Positions 56,501 through 64,000 of a stretch of DNA of 64,000 nt are shown one piece after another. A program made the position numbers and the translations under genes. Position 1 is the first letter of the stretch, and every line of letters starts with the position of its first letter. Source of the stretch: Thermothielavioides terrestris NRRL 8126 (Eukaryota > Ascomycota > Sordariomycetes > Sordariales > Chaetomiaceae); the NCBI RefSeq assembly GCF_000226115.1, contig NC_016460.1, positions 1,674,001-1,738,000 on the forward strand, read 5' to 3'. Under the pieces are notes generated by a model. It was not told where the DNA came from, ran no database searches, and was given only the letters and a program-made list of their open reading frames with translations.

Positions 56501-58747
56501 TTACTTCCGCATCTTCGGACGCGCCAACATGTTCAGCCGGCTGAGGCTGATGCCCTTCCTCTTGACGGGGCTGGGCGTGCCGGGCGGCGCAGAAGCCAAC
56601 TGGCCGGGGGCGGGCAGGCGGCGGCGGGGGCTGGCCAGCGGGCGTTTCTTGCTCGCAGCGCTGGCGGCGGCGGAGGAGGCGTGCAGCAGGCGGGGCGCGA
56701 CGAGCGCGTCGCCCTCGGGCACCTCCTCCTGCCGGCGCTTCTTGGCGGCGCGCCGGGCGGCCTCCTGCTCGGCCTCCTCCTCCTCCTCGTCCGGGACGGG
56801 GCGGTGGCGCTTCTTGCTGGACATGCCGTGCGGCAGCGCCAGGAAGACGGTCCGCGGCAGCGGCGCCTCGTTCTCCTTGTTGCTGCTGCTGCTGTTGTTA
56901 TTGTTGTTGTTGACGCTCGAGCCGGACGCCGAGCTCGGGAAGCTGCCCGGCATGTGCTCGGTCGGGAGGATCGACGGGCGGACCACCCGCACGCTGGCCT
57001 GCCCGGGCGACGAGCCGAACGACTTGGTGGTGGCGCTGCCGAAGCTGATCGTGCGGTCGCTGCGGAAGGTGAAATCGCCGGGAACTGACGGCTCGGCAGC
57101 GCCGGCCTTGGACGCCTTCGCCGGGGGCTCTGGCAGGGGGCGCCGCGCTGAAAGGTCGGGATACGCCACGCCATCTTCACCCGGCTGCTCCGCCATCACG
57201 CCGTCCAGGGACGGGTAGTGTACCTCCGCCAGCGGCTGCCTAGCAACCTTGGTATGAAGGATGCTGGGCTTGACAGGGGACGGCGAGTTCTGAGCCAGCG
57301 CAACGTGCTGCGTCTCGGGCGTGAAGGTGACGTGCTTGGAAAGCTTACGGCCAGGCGTGGTCATTGGAGCAGGGAGAGCGTCCCTCTGCGGGCGAGCAGG
57401 ACCCGGCGTCTTCGAAACGAGGGCCGAAGGCAACGGAAGAGTGCTCTTGGCCTTGGATCCGTTCGTCTTAGCCCCACGAAGCATCGCTTTGACCCTATCA
57501 AGCCGGCTCACGGGGCTCTTGACAGATTCCACCGGCTCTTTCTCCTTGGCGAGGCTGGCCACGTGGCTTGTTGTGGCAGATCGAGGAATCCCCTTAGGTG
57601 TGGCTTTTGACGGCGACCTAACCATCCAACCCTTGGACGCTGTCTTCACGCTTGCAGTCCGGGCCAGAGAGGCCTTGGTCGGCGTCATAAGAGACGCGAG
57701 GTTCGACTTGGAGCGAGGAATGCCCAGTCCGGTCGAGTTGGGTGCCGGGATCGAGCTTCCGTCACGCGAGACAGGGCGCCTGCTAGACGCGTCTTCTTCA
57801 AGGCGCTGCCGGGCGCGCTTGGTGGTTGCCACGGGCTCGTTACTGTCGACTGGCGGGTTCGTGTTGGCCGGGGCCGGGGCCGCGGTAGATGCCGGGGTAG
57901 GGTGCTTGGAGCGGACTGTCTCCGGCTCATCGAGGTTTGCGTTGGACTGGCTCCGCTTAACGCCTGCCTTGAGCGGCATGATGCGGTTCGGCTGATACCT
58001 GAAAGCGGAAGGGTGGTTCTCGATCGAGTCCATCTTCTTAAACTCGGCCATGTGCGCGGCACTAAACCGGCCAACCTTCCCCTTTGCCTTGGCGATCTTG
58101 CGGACGCCCACGCTCTCTTCCTGCTGCCGCTCGGCTTCGCGTTTCGCCAACAAATCCGCTTTGATCTTGGCTGCCTCGTCGCGCAGCTCTTCCATCATGC
58201 GCTGAGCCTCGGGGCCCAGGCCCAGGTCGGCGGTGGGAATCTGGCGCACGACGCGGTATGAAAATGGGGACGACGGCACTGTGATCCGTGAAGGTGTCGC
58301 CTGGATGGAGCCGGGGAGGTTATCGTCGCGAATGGGCGCGGGCTTGATGTCGGTGAACCCGAGGCGCAGGCCTGTGGAAGGAGGCGCCATGGTAGGGTGG
58401 ACTTTGCTGGGATGCATCTCCGACATGGGCGGCTTGATAGGCGATGAAGTGCTGGGCGTCTTGGGCGCCTGGGCGGGAGAAGAGGCGGCGGGATCGCCGT
58501 CATTGCTGGTTGTGTTCTCAACGGGCACATCGGCAGGGGGGTGGTTGTCGTCGTGCTCGGAGACGGAGGGTAAGGTAGGCGCCTCCGTGGCCTGTTTGGC
58601 TGCCTGCAAGTTGGACAAAACTTGTCAGCGCATGCGTGATTGGTGACGGCGATAGCGGCGGCTGTGGTCTGCCTCGATTGTTTACTCGGGACGAGGCCGA
58701 TTGCTAACCTTGGACAGGCTCGCCAGACGCGCGGAGCGGCGTGCCAT
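56501..58747 (-). CDS. Unrecognised disordered basic protein with KEN box
   Basis: Exons: 58747-58709 and 58603-56501; 713 residues. The short first exon gives MARRSARLASLSK. I do not recognise the family with confidence. Visible features: a predicted helix at about 146-176 (EAQRMMEELRDEAAKIKADL); a conserved-looking block RFSAAHMAEFKKMDSIENHP at about 193-212; many Ser/Thr-Pro sites with basic neighbours, typical of CDK targets; a KEN motif at residues 589-591 (SSSNKENEAPLPR); and a basic bipartite stretch RRAAKKRRQ. These point to a nuclear, cell-cycle-controlled protein, perhaps microtubule- or chromatin-bound; this is inference. A run of AAC codons gives poly-Asn before the KEN box. Confidence 0.85.
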
Positions 58748-60350
58748 GGTAATCAGCACTCGCGGCGAGCAAAACTGTCGATGTCTGCGATTACCGGTGT
58801 TTGGAACTCCGAGGCAGCTTGAGGGATCCGCAGGGTCGTGTTGGAGTGCAAGAGCGCGAACATGGGCTGCGTGGTCGTGGGAGAGTGGGGTGATTGTTTG
58901 ATTCGTCGGCAGCGCATCAAAAGTAAACAAACGTTTTGTGACGTCTGTGGTAGTTTCGTACAGTGTCCAGGAACAGTGTGACTAACCACCCGTACAGTAC
59001 GACTGGAAGACCGCAAAGCGTGCAAAGCGGAAATAACACGGAGCGTCTGTTTGTCAATTGCCATCCAACTGGCAGCCCTCGGTGTATTCATATAGTGCGT
59101 ACGGAACACGGAATAGTCCACACGCGGTTGAGAACCAGAGCGCGCTTGGGGGCATGGAGTGCCAAACTGATCTCGATTACAATTTGCAACCTGGAAGAAA
59201 CAAGACAGTTTTCTAGCACAATCTACTCTGTACTATTACTGTAGTACCAGGTAGTGTACAACGTTCATTATCACTATCGCAGAGCCAAGGCTTACAAGAT
59301 CTAAAACTTGTAATAAAAAAGAAAAAGAGAAAAAAGAGAAAGAGTTAAGAAAACATGGCAGTTTTTGCTCGTTCCGCGCTGCTCAACCACGGACGAGTTT
59401 GAGACTTCCTGGAGTAAATGTTTCCCGGCGGTGATACCCGATCCTTCAGTGACAGGAAAGGTCAGCCACAACTTGAACCCCAACTCCAGCCTCAGCCAGC
59501 AGTAAATGCAACCAGTCCCTCGACCGAAGTGTCCAGTAACTCCTTCGGCCGAAGAAGGCTGCAGGTCATTGACGCACTCAAACGGACCACATGCCTTCGC
59601 AGGGACGAACAACAGCAAAAGCAAAAAGAAAACACTTTAGTTCTGGTTGTTCGCAGAGGTGTGCATGCACATCATCGCGGCTTGCAAGTCACGTTTTCGA
59701 TGAATGTTGAACGACGCCGCCCGCCCGTCATCAGCAATCAGCATGGAGGTTAGGGAGGCGCTACACTAGAAGGATTCCAGAAAAGACAGGGTGAAGGCGA
59801 CGTTGGGGCTTGTGTAACCGTTTGTTGTGTGTCTCTGTCGGTCGTGTAACCTGAGCATCTTCCTCGGGCTTGCAATTGTGGCTTGCTGCAATGCATGAAC
59901 GGGCGGGCGCAGCCGCGAAGAACAGCATGATCCTCGAGGAACACGGGGGGCGTTGTCGCCGAAAACTTCGCAGGGCATCCCATTCCATCAGTGCCCATCA
60001 CTGTCAAAACGCCGCATTTCTGTCGCGGTGGCTGCTCGATGGTGAATCCTTCCACTCCAAAAAATGGAAAAATGCTCAAGTCCTCGGAGATGCAGCACCC
60101 GGAGATGCAGTACCGCGCGGCTTGAGCCGAAGGTGCCTCCGCGGTTTCGGACCAGAAGTCTCGCTGAACGATCACTGACCAGTCCAGAGAGTGACGAGGT
60201 CGGGCAACTGCACTCGTCCCCTCTCCAGGTGAGACAAGCCTGAACGATGGGTGTGTCTCGAGGGCAATTCTCGACGATGATTCGTTGCCCCCCAACTGTT
60301 TTGTCTCACACGCTCCTCAGCCTCAGGTGTGAAGGAGAGGGTTATGGCTA

Positions 60351-60761
60351 AAGAGGTCCCGCCAAGACTAATTTCGGAGACTGCCGCTTACAAGTATTTA
60401 CAATCGCCATGGGGTGAGCGGGGCCACGACGGGGCCGCAACGACTTCGAGCAACATCAACAACGAACAATCGCAAAGACTCGTTGCAACAACTTTACGAA
60501 ACCTCAACCAAATCGAAAAAAAAGAAAACGAAGTTAACCCTCACCCTAACCTTGACCCTCACCCTAACTATAACCCTTACCCTAACTAGTGGGGGGCTGG
60601 CGCCGCCCCCCGTACCCCCGGCGAACTAACCCGTAGCTAACCCGTGGCGATAGTGCAAACCCCTTAGCGATAGCGAAAACGCCTTGGCGATCGGGGTTAC
60701 GTAAAAACGTTGTAAAAACATTGCCGACAATTGGCCGAAATTAGTCTTAGCGGGACCTCTT
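60351..60761 (+). mobile_element. TIR element (MITE) copy 3
   Basis: 27-bp terminal inverted repeats with one mismatch between ends, flanked by TA at 60349-60350 and 60762-60763. The reconstructed target ATGGCTAGCCAT is a 12-bp palindrome. The internal telomere-like tract lies at about 60535-60588. A segment near 60660-60705 (AGCGATAGCGAAAACG and ACGTAAAAACGTT) differs from copies 1 and 4, suggesting a distinct sublineage. Confidence 0.92.
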
Positions 60762-60915
60762 TAGCCATCAGCCGGGATCGGCGGGTGCTGGGGAGGGGAC
60801 CAAGTGGGGGACCAAACAGGCGGCAATGGCCGGGCGAAGCCCCCGTCTCGGGCAACCGAGCGTTGATTAGCGATGAGCGCGACCCGATCCTTCTGCCTCT
60901 CCTTGGTTATAGCTA

Positions 60916-61307
60916 AAGAGGTCCCGCCAAGACTAATTTCGGAGACTGCCGCTTACAAGTATTTACAATCGCCACGGGGTGAGCAGGGCCGCGACGGGGC
61001 CTCGACGACTTCGAGCAACATCAACAACGAACAATCGTAAAGACTCGTTGCAACAACTTTACGAAACCTCAACTAAATCGAAAAAAAAGAAAACGAAGTT
61101 AACCCTCACCCTAACCTTGACCCTCACCCTAACTATAACCCTCACCCTAACTAGCGGGGGGCTGGCGCCGCCCCCCGCACCCCCGGCGAACTAACCCATA
61201 GCTAACCCATGGCGATAGTGCAAACCCCTTGGCGATCTTGGCGGGGTACTGACGCTATAAAAACATTGCCGACAATTGGCCGAAATTAGTCTTGGCGGGA
61301 CCTCTTT
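60916..61307 (+). mobile_element. TIR element (MITE) copy 4
   Basis: Same terminal repeats, TA at 60914-60915 and 61308-61309. The internal half is nearly identical to copy 3, but the right part matches copy 1 (CTTGGCGGGGTACTGACGCT). The telomere-like tract is at about 61100-61152. Flanks resemble those of copy 3: GGTTATRGC before and GCCATCAGC after the TA. Confidence 0.92.
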
Positions 61308-62660
61308 AGCCATCAGCGCGTGGCCGGCCCAGTGCGGGGAATGGTTCCATTCAGCTCTTTTGCACTACGGAATACACTCACTACAGTCGACCCCTTGTTT
61401 GTTCGTTAGCGTGGTACTTATAGTAGATCCTACAGGGGCTCTAAATCACAGGTACCTACCTAGCCGTCTTGGCATAAAATAGACCAACCACAACAGGAAG
61501 TCTGAGGGCACTATCGCCTCTACCTACAATACAGCTTCCTTCGGTGTCTGACTAGTTAGTCAGGTAGGAAAATGGCATTCAATACACTGCTTCATCTATA
61601 TCAAGCGTGCTTTAGTCGAACTTGGATTCTGGAGAGTGATGAAGAACAGGTGGGTAAAAAGGCCGAGTTTGGTCGGCTACAGGCCCCTGTTAAAAAGTGG
61701 GGCGAAGAACCGAACTAACAAACAAACAAGCATTGAACTGTAGTGCCATTGAAACAGGAAGAGTGCGCTCCGTCTTGAACGGACATCCACGACGAAATCG
61801 TGAGCCCTGGGCCACGTCAACCCTGGGATAACTCCTCTTCAGCCAACCGGCTGTCAGGTCATCCCTGCTACTGCATGACCTCCGCGTACTGTGTACGTAT
61901 TCGTTCAGGAATCGCTCTCAATGTGGCCTGCAAGGAGACCGGGGGGAGAGGAGGGGGAGGAGGAGGGGGGATGGGAGGGACATGACTTACCAGACCAGTT
62001 CTTTCTTGCTTCTCTCCAGACACTCGCCTGTTTTGGCTTTCAAGAGAGGTTGATCATCATCAACTGGTGTCTCGCCAACCTTGAGAGCTTGGTTGAATTA
62101 CTGTTCAGCTCTGTTTTGCCCAGACGCCCAGGTGCGGACAAAAAGCGGGGCATGTCTCGAACGTTGTCTTGCCAAGGCATGGGGGGATATGCCAGGACTT
62201 CAAAAATTTCGGCGGTCACCTGAGAGCGAACACGCAATGCGCAGCAGGGGCACAGCTGCAAGCAGAACCTCCCCGGCCGCGGGAACGGCGCCGCGGTCTC
62301 CACTCAAACTTGAGCCCCCTCATCCATCCTTGTGAAGGTAGGGTGGGGGAACCAAGCAAGATGTCGGTGGGAGGGGTGAGACACTCCCAAGGGGAAGTTG
62401 ATGGTCAGCGATGAATTGGAGCACTCGCCTCTGCGGTCCCGCCATCCATCTTCTGCTAAGCACAGTTACGTGTATATTGTGTAGATATTGTGTGATCAAT
62501 GTATATGTTAAGGAACGAAGAAGAGGAACTCGATCCAACGCTCTTCTTAGTCTTGAAACGGAAAGAGGGAGCGTAGCGAAGTGATATGCAAGCCAAAAAC
62601 CATCAAGTTGCAGGTCGGGAGCAACGTCCGCCAGCAGGCGCTGGCGGTTGAGTCGAGTTG

Positions 62661-64000
62661 TTACTCGGGTTTCTGCCCATACACAACGTAGCTGCGAAGC
62701 GTGACTGTGAGCGCAAGTCGGAACTATCCTTTGCCGGGGCGGGAATCTTACATGGGCCAGTACGCATGCGTCGCGCGATTCTTCAAGTCCTTGCGAACCT
62801 GGGCCAGCAAGGTTTCGACCTCGACAACACTCCAGCCCAGGACATTGGTGAAGAGCATCAGGCTCAGGGCCTGCAGGGCCTGGGTCATGTTGACCAAGTT
62901 CCATTCGCCGACTTCTTTGTACTTGGCGTCGCTCGGCCACCCGTTGATGGGCCTGTGAACTGGGTTAGTCACAAGGGGAGAATCTCGTCTTGAAGGGAAA
63001 TTTCGCAACCCGAAGCAAATTCACGAGTAATAGATCGCCGACGCCTTACCATTTGTACTCGACTTTTGTAACGTTTTGGAATCCGGCGTCGATCAGGTGC
63101 TGCTCGTATTGCAGTGCAGAGTCCAAGCTGGCCCCAAGCTTCCTGGACCCCTCGAGCAGCAGGTTGTTCCACTTGAGGACTGCCGAGTCCTCTTTGAGCG
63201 TCCCGTCGTCGGACTTGATGGGGCTGAGAGGGTCGCACACCTCGAAGTAGCCTCCGGGGTTGAGGTTCCTTGCCAGATTTGAGGTCAGGACAGACGTGAC
63301 AATATCCAACAGAGGAAAGGAGACCTCACTCGAAGGCCTGGCGTGCCAACTTGGCCCAATTCCTAATGGAGCCGGTAAGGAAGCGCGCATAGATAAAATC
63401 GAACTTGGTGTGGTAGGTCCACGTCTCCTCGAGGTCGTCAACAAAGAACTCGACGTTGGGGGGAACGCTGAGGTTCCTGTCAGTATAAGAAGTAACGTAA
63501 AGGCAGAGAAGGCTCACAAATTGGGCTGGATGGGGCTCAGATCGACACCGACAACCTGGCGGAGTCAGCACTGGCCTGCAATCCCATGCAAGCGGTACGG
63601 AAGAGGACGTACGGCGGTGTCGGGGTGCTCCTCGGCTGCGAAATGTCAGCATCAGGCCGCTACTCCAGCTCGATGTTGGAAACGTACCAAAATCGATCGC
63701 CCAGATGCCCGTTCCTGTGCCGCAGTCGAGAACCCGCTTCAGCGGCTTGTCTTTCCCCGCCGGACAAACGTACAGGCGGTTGTCTAGCATCCGGATGCTG
63801 AGGTGGTGCTGGAGGTCTGGTCGTCTGTCAGATTCGGGGCCGAGGGGCAAGCCGTCCACTCTGCCGTCTTACCTAGACGCTCCGTCTCTCGCTGCGAGTT
63901 GCGTGTCAGGAGACGAAACTCTTCAAATCAGCAGAGCCCTGCCTTACCTCGTCATTTGGCATGAAGTACGTCGACTCTTTGTAGTGGCCGTGTCAGTCAG
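62661..64000 (-). CDS. LaeA/TAM-like SAM-dependent methyltransferase (5' end outside window)
   Basis: Class I methyltransferase of the fungal family that includes LaeA and UMTA; members often influence secondary metabolism, but the substrate is unknown. Exons in view: 63976-63948, 63891-63873, 63816-63688, 63635-63613, 63555-63518, 63467-63330, 63268-63050, 62952-62752, 62691-62661. The N-terminal exons lie beyond the right edge. Motifs: YFMPNDERETERLDLQHHLS, the SAM loop VLDCGTGTGIWAIDFAEEHP, DTAVVGVDLSPIQPNFVPPN, VEFFVDDLEETWTYHTKFDF, FENLNPGGYFEVCDPLSP, then the C-terminal HAYWPIYVVYGQKPE. The last 31-nt exon lies after a GTAAGA donor whose first bases also form a TAA stop. Two exons are 19 and 23 nt. 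Exon 63467 has a second in-frame acceptor 9 nt upstream. Confidence 0.93.

Larger units (their letters stand above)
58748..62660. other. Long intergenic region with two TIR elements
   Basis: Almost 4 kb without a supported gene, the longest such stretch in the window. It holds TIR copies 3 and 4 (60351-60761, 60916-61307) with about 150 bp between them. An A-rich run occurs near 59310-59350. Frames on both strands at 59750-60295 and 62040-62420 are unsupported. It is more A+T-rich than the genes on either side. Confidence 0.6.

Noticed and set aside
1..64000. tRNA, 5S rRNA and CRISPR arrays
   Set aside because: I looked for tRNA B-box-like GGTTCGAAT stretches, the fungal 5S core and regularly spaced repeats in the gaps and found none convincing; a tRNAscan or Infernal run would be decisive.

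Overview
This window is nuclear DNA of a filamentous ascomycete, most likely in the Sordariales and probably the family Chaetomiaceae. The evidence is dense protein genes with many short GT..AG introns, GC-rich codons, no bacterial operon features, and a cellobiose dehydrogenase of the cytochrome-flavin-CBM1 type that closely resembles those I know from thermophilic Chaetomiaceae. The species call is inference. Gene models below were built by hand from reading frames, splice sites and family conservation. In nearly all of them the exon lengths sum to a multiple of three.

Layout, left to right: a Mei2-like RNA-binding protein (-); exocyst subunit Sec15 (+); CCAAT-binding factor subunit Hap5 (-); rRNA-processing factor Fcf2 (+); mitoribosomal protein uS10m/Rsm10 (+); mitochondrial tryptophanyl-tRNA synthetase (+); an importin-beta family karyopherin (-); X-Pro aminopeptidase P (+); a FUN14-family mitochondrial membrane protein (-); an unrecognised charged nuclear-type protein (+); Tip41 (-); Aurora kinase (+); Atp23 (-); glutamate 5-kinase (+); Nip7 (-); cellobiose dehydrogenase (+); a GNAT-domain protein with a very long N-terminal extension (-); Arl2 (+); a DUF4045-type/gelsolin-like protein (+); Mediator subunit Med10 (-); a disordered KEN-box protein (-); and a LaeA/TAM-like methyltransferase (-) that runs off the right edge. 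These are mostly housekeeping genes in divergent and convergent pairs. They are not a biosynthetic cluster, although cellobiose dehydrogenase and the methyltransferase are accessory-type genes.

The accessory DNA lies between genes. Four copies of one terminal-inverted-repeat element (a MITE, about 370-410 bp) sit at 31.8, 35.9, 60.4 and 60.9 kb. They have TA target duplications, palindromic target sites and an internal run of telomere-like CCCTAA units. A different insertion near 41.1-41.6 kb has seven repeats of about 60 bp, a 71-nt poly(A) tail and a matching 8-bp direct repeat on both sides. A broken protein-coding relic lies near 47.3-47.8 kb.

Splicing is a recurring theme. Three introns appear to use GC-AG splice sites. 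One of them, in the tryptophanyl-tRNA synthetase gene, is 60 nt long and stop-free, so it hides inside an open frame. Several genes have microexons of 17-23 nt, or a last exon that a simple ORF call would miss (karyopherin, methyltransferase, Hap5). I saw no tRNA, 5S rRNA or CRISPR array.
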